From assembly GCA_009773755.1 (NCBI GenBank), contig WSZJ01000037.1, forward strand, positions 1 to 64,000: DNA of 64,000 nt. The letters are read 5' to 3'. The notes under the pieces were generated by a model. It saw nothing but the letters and a program-made list of their open reading frames with translations, did not search any database and was not told where the DNA came from. Below are positions 1 to 7,862 of this stretch, one piece after another (position 1 is the stretch's first letter; each line of letters begins with the position of its first letter). Origin of the DNA: Planctomycetota bacterium (GTDB lineage Bacteria; Planctomycetota; MHYJ01; WSZJ01). A program made the position numbers and the translations under genes.

Positions 1-1732
1 CGGAAGGAGCGTCGGTGCGCGAGGCGATTCCTCGACGCTCGAGGTCGAAGAGCGCGTTCGCGGCGCGATCGGGCGCGAGGCCCGCGACGATGGCGACTTC
101 TTCCTGCGTTGCCGGACGGGCGAGGACGGCGAGGGCCTCGGCTGCGATGCGCGCGTCTGTGCCGAGAAAGGCGAGCACCCGCTCGAGCCCGGGGCCGCCG
201 GTCGGCGGGGCCGACGAATGGAGGACGCCGTCGCGGATCGACAGGGCGCCTTCAGCGGCGAGAGCGCGGAGGCAGGCGCGAGCCGCGCCCGGATATCCGC
301 CCGTGGCGGCGTGAAGCGCCGAGGAGAACGCCGGCTCGACGCGGAGCGCTCCGGTCGCGTCGCGGGCAATCTCTGCGGTCGCAGCGGCGTCGAGCGGCCG
401 CAGCACGAGGCGGGGCATGCCGGTCCAGGGCGCGATCCCTTCGCTGGAGGTCGCCGCGCCGGCGAACAGAAATCGCGCGCGCGGTGAGAGGCGGAGCGTT
501 GCGACGAGCGCAGCGCTCGCTTCATCCGCCCATTCCGCCGCGTTCATGAAGAGCACGAGCGGCACGCGGCGCGCGGCGGACTCGAGGGCGAAGGCGGCGG
601 CTCGCGGGGCGCCGGGCGCTCCGGCGTCGATGGCCACGATGGCAGCGCGCAGGCGGGGCCACTCGGGAGTCACGTGCCGGGAGAGTTCCGCGAGCCACTC
701 GCGGGCCGCGGCCAGAGGCGGCGCGCCCTGGGCTCCGGTGGCCCAGGCGTGGGCGACGCGACGGGAATGGAGCTGCGCGGCGAAGGCGCGCAGGAGCGCG
801 CCCTTCCCGGATCCAGCAGGCCCTTCGACGATGATCGCCTGCGGTGAAGCGCCCGCCCCCGCTTCCCGAAGCGCCTGCTCCAGGGCACCGACCTCCCTCT
901 CCCGTCCCGCAACCGCGCCGCTTCCGCCGATCCCCTCCGGCCGCAGTTCGCGTTTCCCGCCGGCGCCTATGGCGGCGCGGAGGGCTTCGGCCGTTTCGGC
1001 GGCGGTAAAAAAGCGAGCCGAGGGATCCTTGCAAAGAAGGCGGAGGACGACGCGGCGGACGGGCTCGGGGATGAGTTCGAGGGAGCGCGCCGGGAATTCC
1101 GGGTGGCTGCGGAGGTGGGCGCGGAGGAGGGCGAATCGTGAAGCGCCGTGGAAGGGAGTATGGCGGGTGAGGGCTTCGAAGAGGACGGCGCCGAGGGCAT
1201 AGAGGTCGGCGCGGCGATCGCGAGGACGGCCCTGGATGACTTCGGGCGCGAGGTAATCGAGGGAGCCGCGCACGCCGCGCGGGCCGGGGCGTTCGGCGAG
1301 TCCGAAGTCCATGAGCTTGACCGCGCCGTTTCTCACCTGGAGATTCCCGGGCTTGACGTCGCCGTGAATCAGGTCGTGGGAATGGACGTGCTCGAGGGCC
1401 TCGCAGACCTGCTCGGCGAGCCGCACGATTTCAATCGCGTCGAGGCCGCCGGTTGCGGCCGTGAAATCGAGACCGGGGACGAATTCCATCGTGTACCCGT
1501 GGCGACCGCTCGGGTAGACGAAATAATCGTACGCCTCGACAAGGTTCGGGTGGCGCAGCCGCGCCAGAGAGGCGAATTCCGAGCGGAAGCGGCTGAGGGA
1601 ATCGCCGTCGAGGAGTCCCGGGTGAAGCTGTTTGACCGCGACGGTTCCGCGCGCGTCGTCCTCTGCAAGCCAGACTTCCCCCATTCCGCCCTCACCGAGC
1701 TTGCGGATCAGACGAGGCAGGTTCGTTGGCAT
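1..1732 (-). CDS. Ser/Thr protein kinase with C-terminal AAA/STAND-type ATPase, truncated by window edge
   Basis: The reading frame is open from an ATG at 1732 to the left edge, about 577 codons with no stop seen. The N-terminus reads KLGEGGMGEV (Gly-rich loop), then VAVK, then HGDVKPGN and DFG, then YLAPE, so it is a Hanks-type kinase of about 260 residues. The catalytic-loop Arg is Gly (HGD rather than HRD), a non-RD form. Near residue 300 a Walker A motif (GPAGSGKG) starts an ATPase region with Ala/Arg-rich helices, a layout like PknK-type kinase-ATPase regulators. No membrane segment is visible. It probably phosphorylates proteins in response to a signal sensed by its missing C-terminus. 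The next gene upstream on the same strand is a diguanylate cyclase, separated by a long palindrome. Confidence 0.85.
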   Translation of the reverse strand, partial: MPTNLPRLIRKLGEGGMGEVWLAEDDARGTVAVKQLHPGLLDGDSLSRFRSEFASLARLRHPNLVEAYDYFVYPSGRHGYTMEFVPGLDFTAATGGLDAIEIVRLAEQVCEALEHVHSHDLIHGDVKPGNLQVRNGAVKLMDFGLAERPGPRGVRGSLDYLAPEVIQGRPRDRRADLYALGAVLFEALTRHTPFHGASRFALLRAHLRSHPEFPARSLELIPEPVRRVVLRLLCKDPSARFFTAAETAEALRAAIGAGGKRELRPEGIGGSGAVAGREREVGALEQALREAGAGASPQAIIVEGPAGSGKGALLRAFAAQLHSRRVAHAWATGAQGAPPLAAAREWLAELSRHVTPEWPRLRAAIVAIDAGAPGAPRAAAFALESAARRVPLVLFMNAAEWADEASAALVATLRLSPRARFLFAGAATSSEGIAPWTGMPRLVLRPLDAAATAEIARDATGALRVEPAFSSALHAATGGYPGAARACLRALAAEGALSIRDGVLHSSAPPTGGPGLERVLAFLGTDARIAAEALAVLARPATQEEVAIVAGLAPDRAANALFDLERRGIASRTDAPS

Positions 1733-1769
1733 CTGGCCAATCAAGTTCCCCTCCGCCCTGAGGTTTCGT

Positions 1770-1914
1770 CGTCTCCGGCACGCGGCGATATTGAATTCGT
1801 GGGCAGGGGTCGGTCGGAGGCCCGGCCAGTTCGATTATGAGCTCCGCACTGGAATCGGCCGGGACGTAGATCGACCCCTGTTCACGAATTCAGTATCGCC
1901 GCGTGTCGGAGACG
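1770..1914. repeat. 145-bp imperfect palindrome between kinase and diguanylate cyclase
   Basis: The arms 1770-1801 and 1883-1914 (32 nt each) are inverted copies with two mismatches. Inner arms 1804-1815 and 1869-1880 pair with one mismatch. The right arm runs into the last codons of the diguanylate cyclase gene (stop at 1890). A transcript would fold into one long hairpin. It could terminate the cyclase message, but there is no T-run. Confidence 0.8.
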
Positions 1915-2993
1915 CTGCGGTTCCGGCCTCCGCGCTTCGCCTCGTAGAGCGCGCGGTCGGCTCTTTCCAGCAGTTCGAAAGACGTCGCCGGCGTCTCCGG
2001 CTTGAGCGTCGTCAGGCCGATCGAAAGCGACATCTTCTGCGTAAGGCCCAGCGGAGCAAATTCCTCGTTGGCCACGGCCTTGCGCAGACGTTCTGCGACC
2101 ACGCCGGCGCTTCCGGTCGCCTCGCCGTCCGTCTCGGGAAGGATCAGAGCGAATTCGTCGCCGCCGTAACGCGCCGGGACGTCGGCGGCCCGGATGGCGG
2201 CGCGCATGAGCTGGGCGACCCGGATCAGGACCCGGTCGCCGACCTGGTGGCCGAAGGTGTCGTTGATCTGCTTGAAGTGGTCGACGTCGACAAGCAGCAG
2301 CGAAAGGCGGCGCGCATAACGGCGTGCCCGGTCGAGCTCCTCGTCGAGGCGGCGCTGGAAATAGGAGCGGTTGTAGAGCGTCGTGAGCGGATCCGTCACC
2401 GCGCGCGTGTACAGCTCGGCATTTTCAAGCGCGATCGCGGCCTGGTCGGCCAGCGAGCGGAAGACTTCGAAGTCCTCCTGCGTCGATGCGTCGCCGGGCG
2501 CGTGGCTGTCGACATAAACGACGCCTTTCACGTGGTCGCGGAAGCGAAGCGGCGCGCACATGGCGCTGCGAATGCCGAGTTCCACCACGCTGGATTGGCG
2601 GGAAATCGACTCGTCGGTGGAAACATTGGGGAGGTAGAGCGGCTCGTGCGTGGAGAGAACCCGCTCGACGATCGAGTTAGACACGCGAAACTCCTCGGGC
2701 GGAAGATTTTCCCGGTGCATCCGGCGCGCCGTCACCACCTGCAGGTGCCCGTTCGCATCCTTTAGCATCAGGAACCCGCGCTCCGCCTGCGACACTTCCA
2801 GCATCGCATCCATCACCCTCTCTAGCAGCACGTCCTGCGACAGCGTGGAGATGATCGCCTTCGAGACGTCGAGGATTCGCCGGAGGTGCTCCAGGTGCCG
2901 CGTCCCCGCCTGCACCGGCGCGGGCGAGGAAAGGGCGTCCTCGAGTCCATGGAAGAACGCCGATTCGGGTGGCTTGGGCGGCTGGTCGGGCAT
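1890..2993 (-). CDS. GAF-GGDEF diguanylate cyclase
   Basis: The 367-residue protein makes cyclic di-GMP from two GTP. A GAF sensor domain spans about residues 45-190 and a GGDEF domain about 197-360. The active-site motif GGDEF is intact at 277-281. RAAD at 268-271, five residues before it, matches the inhibitory I-site, so product feedback is expected. There is no signal peptide or membrane segment, so it is cytoplasmic. The GAF domain resembles that of the FHA-GAF-HD-GYP protein at 26649-28223, which would degrade the same messenger. The last codons lie inside a long palindrome. The promoter region is shared with the divergent threonine dehydrogenase gene. Confidence 0.92.
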   Translation of the reverse strand: MPDQPPKPPESAFFHGLEDALSSPAPVQAGTRHLEHLRRILDVSKAIISTLSQDVLLERVMDAMLEVSQAERGFLMLKDANGHLQVVTARRMHRENLPPEEFRVSNSIVERVLSTHEPLYLPNVSTDESISRQSSVVELGIRSAMCAPLRFRDHVKGVVYVDSHAPGDASTQEDFEVFRSLADQAAIALENAELYTRAVTDPLTTLYNRSYFQRRLDEELDRARRYARRLSLLLVDVDHFKQINDTFGHQVGDRVLIRVAQLMRAAIRAADVPARYGGDEFALILPETDGEATGSAGVVAERLRKAVANEEFAPLGLTQKMSLSIGLTTLKPETPATSFELLERADRALYEAKRGGRNRSVSDTRRY

Positions 2994-3054
2994 CGGGATG
3001 ATTCAAACACGGAAGCGGAGCAAGATACAAGGGCGGCCCGCCGCATCCCCTTCC

Positions 3055-3084
3055 TTGTCGCTTCTTTCCCCGGGCACTTAGAAT
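3055..3084 (+). promoter_or_regulatory. Predicted sigma70-type promoter of tdh
   Basis: TTGTCG at 3055-3060 and TAGAAT at 3079-3084 are 18 nt apart, about 47 nt upstream of the tdh start. The call is by pattern only. Confidence 0.4.
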
Positions 3085-3130
3085 CGCGCTTCGACACGCT
3101 TCGCCTGACACACACCCGGAGTTACGCGTC

Positions 3131-4180
3131 ATGAAGGGCACGATGAAAGCGATCGGCAAGTGGAAAGCCGCCCCCGGTGTGCAGCTGGTGGAGGTCCCGA
3201 TCCCTCAGATCGGGAATGGCGAGTTGCTGGTGAAGGTGGCGGGCGCTTCAATCTGCGGCACGGACGTTCACATTTACGAGTGGGACGAGTGGGCGCAGGG
3301 AAGGATCAAGCCGCCGCTCGTCACCGGGCACGAATGCTGCGGGCACGTCGTCGAGGTTGGACCGGGGGTGACCGGATTTGCCGCGGGCGACCTCGTGTCG
3401 CTCGAGAGCCACATCCCGTGCGGACTGTGCGCGGTCTGCCGCACGGGGCTGCAGCACATCTGCACGAACCTCAAGATCCTCGGAGTCGACACGGCCGGCG
3501 TCTACGCGGACTACGTGAAGATCCCGGCGATCTGCGCCTGGAAAAATGACCCGTCGATGCCGATCGAAATCGCGACCGTCATGGAGCCGATGGGAAACGC
3601 CGTCTACGCCAGCCTCTGCGAACCCGTCGCCGGCGCCTCCATCCTCATCACCGGCTGCGGCCCCGTCGGACTCTTCTCCATCATCGTCTGCCGCGCCGCG
3701 GGCGCTTCCCGCATCTTCGCCGTCGACGTCAACCCCAACCGTCTCGAAATGGCGAAGGCTCTCGGCGCGCACGAGACGCTCGACGCTCGCGATCCTGACG
3801 CGGTCGTGAAGCGCGTCCTCGAGTCCACCGGCGGCGACGGCGCCGATGTCGTTCTCGAAATGTCCGGAGCACCCTCGGCGATCAGGACCGGCTTCAAGGC
3901 GCTCCGCAAAGGCGGCCGCTTCACCGCGTTCGGCCTCCCCTCCAAGCCCGTCGAAATCGACTTCAACAACGACATCATCTTCAAGGGCGCCCGCGTCATC
4001 GGGATCAACGGGCGCGAGATGTTCCAGACGTGGTACAAGATGGCCGGGCTGGTGCGAAGCGGCGCGCTCGACCCGCGGCCCGTCATCACGCACAAGTTTC
4101 CGCTCGCGGAATTCGACAAGGCGATGGCGACGATGCGTTCGAAGGAGGGCAAAGTGGGGAAGGTGATGCTGATCCCGTAA
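3131..4180 (+). CDS. tdh: L-threonine 3-dehydrogenase
   Basis: This zinc-dependent medium-chain dehydrogenase oxidises L-threonine to 2-amino-3-ketobutyrate with NAD+, the first step of threonine breakdown to glycine. In the 349-residue product the catalytic zinc ligands are C42 and H67-E68, the structural zinc ligands are C97, C100, C103 and C111, and the Rossmann motif GCGPVG is at 175-180. Length matches the family. ATG 3131 has a GGAG about 10 nt upstream; a second ATG at 3143 is also possible. No kbl gene (2-amino-3-ketobutyrate ligase) lies next to it. Sorbitol-dehydrogenase relatives share this fold, but the N-terminus and the GTDVHIYEWDEW segment are Tdh-like. Confidence 0.92.
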   Translation: MKGTMKAIGKWKAAPGVQLVEVPIPQIGNGELLVKVAGASICGTDVHIYEWDEWAQGRIKPPLVTGHECCGHVVEVGPGVTGFAAGDLVSLESHIPCGLCAVCRTGLQHICTNLKILGVDTAGVYADYVKIPAICAWKNDPSMPIEIATVMEPMGNAVYASLCEPVAGASILITGCGPVGLFSIIVCRAAGASRIFAVDVNPNRLEMAKALGAHETLDARDPDAVVKRVLESTGGDGADVVLEMSGAPSAIRTGFKALRKGGRFTAFGLPSKPVEIDFNNDIIFKGARVIGINGREMFQTWYKMAGLVRSGALDPRPVITHKFPLAEFDKAMATMRSKEGKVGKVMLIP

Positions 4181-4205
4181 GGGGTCCGCAGCCTCCCGCG
4201 CGAGC

Positions 4206-4691
4206 TTGCCGCTCTTCGAACAACAGAAGATCGACGATCCCGCGAAGTGGCGTGCGCACTACGCGTTCGGGGGGGCTCTCCTGCTGGGGTTTGCGATGGA
4301 AGCGCCGGGCCGGCTGTCGATCGTGATGACGGCGACGAAGAGCGGCGCGCACCCCGCGCTTGTGGGGCTTGGAGACGTCGCGAAAAGTGTGCTGCCCAAG
4401 GAGGCGTTCGTGGCGACCGTGCGCGTTTCGTGCTCGGGTGTCCGGGGGCTCGACTGGATCGGCCGGCCCGGGTCTCTTTCGGACCTGAAAGAATCGACGG
4501 GCGCTTACGGCAGGGTTGAGACCTTCGAAGTTGCGAAGCTCGCGATCCCGGAAAAGGACCTCTGGCCCGGCGTCCCGCAGCCATTCGTGGCCGCAGACAA
4601 ACCGCTCGACCTCTGGCACGGGCGACTCGCAAGCCGCGATTTCGCAATTCAATGGTTCTGCGAAGCGGCCAGCCTGCGAGAAGGGGCGTAG
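4206..4691 (+). CDS. Conserved hypothetical protein, coupled to next gene
   Basis: An unrecognised protein of 161 residues. The start is a TTG at 4206 without a clear ribosome binding site, so the 5' end is uncertain. A short hydrophobic stretch (GGALLLGFAM) lies near residues 21-31, but there is no convincing signal peptide. The rest is soluble mixed alpha/beta with several Trp. The stop lies two bases before the next ATG, so the two genes are probably co-translated and may act together. Confidence 0.6.
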   Translation: MPLFEQQKIDDPAKWRAHYAFGGALLLGFAMEAPGRLSIVMTATKSGAHPALVGLGDVAKSVLPKEAFVATVRVSCSGVRGLDWIGRPGSLSDLKESTGAYGRVETFEVAKLAIPEKDLWPGVPQPFVAADKPLDLWHGRLASRDFAIQWFCEAASLREGA

Positions 4692-4693
4692 CG

Positions 4694-5236
4694 ATGCAAA
4701 GCGCGGTGCACCCGACACAGGATCGCCTCGTCGAAGTCTTCAACATCATCGAGCGCCATATCGAGGATCGTTACGGCATCCCCGTCATGATCTCCGACGT
4801 CCTCGACCCCAACACCGGCGATTTCGACGGCGTCCAGATCAAGATCGACTACGCCAATGACATCGAAATCGCCGTCTTCGTCCTCATCCACCTCTTCGGC
4901 CATACCGTCCAGTGGAACACCCATCCACGATTCCGCGAGATCGGGCAGGACACGAACCTCAGGAAATCCGAGGAAGAGCTGAAGGAAATCGCCGTCTATG
5001 AAAAGGAGGCGACGCAGCTGTCGATGGCGCTTCTGCACGAAGCCGGCGTCAGGGATCTCGACCAGTGGGTTTCCGACTGGTGGCGCGCGGATTTCGCGTG
5101 GCTGACCAACTTTTACCGCACCGGCGAGCGCGCTGATTTCCGGAAGTACATGCGCGCAGGCGCGGAACCGCCGTTGGGGCCTGTCCCGATTCCAGCCTTC
5201 AAGCCTGTGAAGTGGGTTTCCCGCTGGAGCTTCTGA
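4694..5236 (+). CDS. Hypothetical protein with HxxxH motif, possible degenerate zincin
   Basis: The 180-residue product has no recognised family. The segment VLIHLFGHTVQW near residue 62 has the spacing of a zinc-protease helix (HExxH) but with Leu in place of the catalytic Glu. A downstream YEKEATQ helix could supply a third ligand, as in ImmA/IrrE-type peptidases. It may bind metal without peptidase activity, or the resemblance may be accidental. ATG 4694 has an AAGGGG 7-12 nt upstream. It follows the previous gene by two bases. Confidence 0.65.
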   Translation: MQSAVHPTQDRLVEVFNIIERHIEDRYGIPVMISDVLDPNTGDFDGVQIKIDYANDIEIAVFVLIHLFGHTVQWNTHPRFREIGQDTNLRKSEEELKEIAVYEKEATQLSMALLHEAGVRDLDQWVSDWWRADFAWLTNFYRTGERADFRKYMRAGAEPPLGPVPIPAFKPVKWVSRWSF

Positions 5237-5283
5237 AGCGCCGCCCTTCGGCGACGCACACCCGAAATTGGAGAACGTCGATC

Positions 5284-5847
5284 ATGAAGCGATTTCTCGT
5301 GCCGGCGCTGGCGCTTGCCATCATCGCAGGATGCGGAAAGGACGATTCGAGCTCTTCCTCAAGCGGAGGATCGTCGGGTGGCTCAACGTCTTCCGGCGCT
5401 TCACAGAAGACTCCCGAGGAAGCTTTCAAGGATATGCAGGCCCGGGTGCTCGCGAAGGACGGCAAGGGGTTGTGGAACTGCATCTGCGAGAAGTCCCGCA
5501 AGAAAATGACGGAGAGCGATGAGGCCAGAAAACAGATGGATCAGCTCAAGGGGATGCCGGACGAGCAGCTCGGGGTGATAGTGAAGGACATGGGCGTCAC
5601 GCCCGCAGAATTCAAGAAGCTGTCGAACGAGGAAATCATGCTTCTCCAGATGAACCAGGTCGTCAAGGAGGAGAGCGAACAGAAGAAGGCGAGAGAAACA
5701 AAGTGGAAGGAAGCGAAGATCGACGGCGACAAGGCCATTGCGACGACGATCGAGGCCGACGGCAAGGAGGAGAAGGCCGCCCTGGTGAAAGAGGGCGGTA
5801 CCTGGAAAATCGACATCGAAGAAACCGACAAGCTGAAGGAAAAGTAA
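5284..5847 (+). CDS. Exported lipoprotein, paralog 1 of 3
   Basis: The 187-residue protein has a lipoprotein signal (MKRFLVPALALAIIAGC, lipid Cys at 17), a Ser/Gly-rich linker and a helical domain containing AKDGKGLWNCICEKSRKK. The C-terminus (KEEKAALVKEGGTWKIDIEE) has the strand pattern of NTF2-like small-domain lipoproteins, in which a short protein ends by comparing observed activity with 'V.e.G.WKid'. The next two genes have the same plan and clearly arose by tandem duplication. ATG 5284 was chosen because it begins the signal peptide. Function is unknown. Confidence 0.8.
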   Translation: MKRFLVPALALAIIAGCGKDDSSSSSSGGSSGGSTSSGASQKTPEEAFKDMQARVLAKDGKGLWNCICEKSRKKMTESDEARKQMDQLKGMPDEQLGVIVKDMGVTPAEFKKLSNEEIMLLQMNQVVKEESEQKKARETKWKEAKIDGDKAIATTIEADGKEEKAALVKEGGTWKIDIEETDKLKEK

Positions 5848-5873
5848 CGGTGGCCAATGTCAGGAGCGGAACC

Positions 5874-6443
5874 ATGTCGTGGTTGAGGCCAGGTGTTTCG
5901 GCCGTGCTGGTTGCGGTCCTCGCGGCCTGCGATTCTCGTGATGGTGACGCTGACAAGTCCGCTTCCGTCGATCCTTCTTCGGCCTCCGCGGGCAATTCCT
6001 CCGCGGAGGCTGAGGCCTTCTGGAACACATGGCGTGCTGCCGTTGCGAAGGGCGACGGCCGCGCTCTCTGGTCGATGACCTGCGCGTCGAACCGGCGCGT
6101 GCTCATCGAAAAGACCGGTAAGTCGATGGGCGTCATGCCGGACGCGGAATGGAAACTGCTTGAGACGATGACCGGGCAAGCCGAATCAAAGCTCCGCGCC
6201 ATGCCCGCCGAAATGCTCGCCGAAGAAACGACGGTCGCGATGCTCAACCGGCTCCGCGACCAGCCTGGCGAGCTGGAGAAGGTGGAAAAGAGCGAGTTTC
6301 TCGGAGCGGACGCCGACGGCGACCGCGCCGTCATCCGCTTCCGCCTCCGCGACGGACGCGAACTCACGCTTGCGATCGTCAAGGACGATGGCGAATGGAA
6401 GGCGGACCTGCAGGAGACGGCCCGTTCGAGCGGGAAGAAATGA
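5874..6443 (+). CDS. Exported lipoprotein, paralog 2 of 3
   Basis: A 189-residue lipoprotein with a lipobox VLAAC near residue 19. The domain after the linker (FWNTWRAAVAKGDGRALWSM) matches the same segment of the preceding gene, and the C-terminus ends in a similar LAIVKDDGEWKADLQE. ATG 5874 lies 26 nt after the previous stop with AGGAGCGG upstream. It overlaps the third paralog by ATGA. The three proteins may form one envelope complex or be divergent copies with different partners. Confidence 0.8.
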   Translation: MSWLRPGVSAVLVAVLAACDSRDGDADKSASVDPSSASAGNSSAEAEAFWNTWRAAVAKGDGRALWSMTCASNRRVLIEKTGKSMGVMPDAEWKLLETMTGQAESKLRAMPAEMLAEETTVAMLNRLRDQPGELEKVEKSEFLGADADGDRAVIRFRLRDGRELTLAIVKDDGEWKADLQETARSSGKK

Positions 6444-6964
6444 AAAGGGGCCTGGCCATTCTCCTCGTGGTGGCTGCCGCCGCCTGCGATCGGAAGGCGG
6501 GGAATGGCTCGCCGCCTGCGCCGGCGCCGCCGCCCAGCGACGCGCAAGCGGCGATCGAGGCGTGGAAAACCTGGGTGGCGTGCGCGGCGGCGGGCGACGG
6601 CGCGCGTGCCTGGGCGTGCCTTTCGAAGCGGACGCGCGCCGAAAGGGCGTCGTTGTATCGAGCCGACGCGGCGAGGATCCGGCGGCTCTCGGGTTCTTCG
6701 CTTGACGCTGAAGCGCGGAGCTGGGGCGTCGCGGCCGACAAGCTGGCGGCGGCAGGACCGGAAGACCTGGCCATCCTGGCGTTGACACGGGAATTTCGCC
6801 GGCCCGGAGGCGCGAGCGTCTCCAGGATTGTGGAAACTTCGGTCTCCCTCGAAGGAGACGTTGCGCGTGTCACGTCGGAAGGCCGGCCACAACCCATTGC
6901 TCTCGTCAGGGAAGACGGCGGGTGGAAACTCGACGACACGGCAAGCCGCGCGCAGGGGCGCTGA
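6440..6964 (+). CDS. Exported lipoprotein, paralog 3 of 3
   Basis: A 174-residue lipoprotein. Its ATG overlaps the previous stop (ATGA), so translation is coupled. The lipobox is VAAAAC, followed by a Pro/Ala linker and the shared helical segment (AIEAWKTWVACAAAGDGARAWACLS). It keeps the C-terminal IALVREDGGWKLDD strand. This copy is the most Ala- and Arg-rich and the most diverged of the three. Function is unknown. Confidence 0.8.
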   Translation: MKRGLAILLVVAAAACDRKAGNGSPPAPAPPPSDAQAAIEAWKTWVACAAAGDGARAWACLSKRTRAERASLYRADAARIRRLSGSSLDAEARSWGVAADKLAAAGPEDLAILALTREFRRPGGASVSRIVETSVSLEGDVARVTSEGRPQPIALVREDGGWKLDDTASRAQGR

Positions 6965-6975
6965 CCGCATCCCCC

Positions 6976-7005
6976 TTGCCCGGCCTTCCACCTTCGCGCT
7001 ATCCT
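6976..7005 (+). promoter_or_regulatory. Predicted sigma70-type promoter
   Basis: TTGCCC at 6976-6981 and TATCCT at 7000-7005 are 18 nt apart, 47 nt before the ATG of the secreted-protein gene. The call is by pattern only. Confidence 0.4.
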
Positions 7006-7051
7006 TCCTCCTGTGCCCCAGGGGGCCGCAACCATTCCTACAGGAGCTTCC

Positions 7052-7852
7052 ATGCGTATTCTCACCGCCACCGCACTTTTGTTCCTCGCGGCCCTCGCCA
7101 CCGCCGACGTCACGTTCACCGAGAAGGCCAAGGTCACGACGAGCTCCATTCTGAGAGCCAACGACAGCCGCGCTACCACCACCAACGCCGCTTCGATCAA
7201 GGGACGCAAGATGAAGCTCGCGGCCACGGATGACGCCGCCAAACCCACCAGGGTGTTCATCTTCGACGGCGAAAAGACTCTTCAGCGGGACACTTTCCCG
7301 CGCAAGGAAACTTACGGCGAAGTCACGGCCGAGGGCTTCACAAACCGGGTCGATGCCGCGAAGAAGCGCGTCGAGGACTTTGAGACCAAGGTCGAATCGC
7401 TCACGGGCGACAAGCAGGCGCGCATGAGCAACTACATCTGGCATACGAAGAAAGTGCTCGGGCTTCTGACACAGACGCCGAGTGTGGAGCTGAAGCGTAC
7501 GGGCGAGAAGCAGAAGATCGGGGAATGGGACTGCGAACGGATCGTCATCACGGAAGAAAACGCGAAGGGCGAGATGGAAACCGTTTTTGACTGCTGGATG
7601 ACGGAGCAGCTCGAGGGATGGAACGCGTATCTCGATTTCTATGCCGCCTACCGGGCGTTCAGCCCTGCGGTGCTGGAGAAAATGAGGGAGCTCAAGGGAT
7701 TCCACGTGAAGGGGACCTTTATTCCCTACTATTTCGACGGCGACGCCTTCCTCGAGACCAACGAAGTCGACAACAGCGACGTGAAGAAGGTGGACCTGGC
7801 GGCTGCGGAATTCGAAGTGCCCGCGAACTACAAGAACACGACGAAGAAGTAA
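7052..7852 (+). CDS. Secreted protein, DUF4412-like
   Basis: The 266-residue product starts with a Sec signal peptide (MRILTATALLFLAALATA, cleavage before DV). The mature part alternates beta strands and Lys-rich turns and contains the phrase GEKQKIGEWDCERIVI, typical of secreted DUF4412-type proteins with a lipoprotein-carrier-like half-barrel. That family link is tentative. ATG 7052 has CAGGAG 6-11 nt upstream and begins the signal peptide; an upstream in-frame start would bury it. The next gene follows after 10 nt. No catalytic motif is visible. Confidence 0.75.
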   Translation: MRILTATALLFLAALATADVTFTEKAKVTTSSILRANDSRATTTNAASIKGRKMKLAATDDAAKPTRVFIFDGEKTLQRDTFPRKETYGEVTAEGFTNRVDAAKKRVEDFETKVESLTGDKQARMSNYIWHTKKVLGLLTQTPSVELKRTGEKQKIGEWDCERIVITEENAKGEMETVFDCWMTEQLEGWNAYLDFYAAYRAFSPAVLEKMRELKGFHVKGTFIPYYFDGDAFLETNEVDNSDVKKVDLAAAEFEVPANYKNTTKK

Positions 7853-7862
7853 GCGGGAACGT

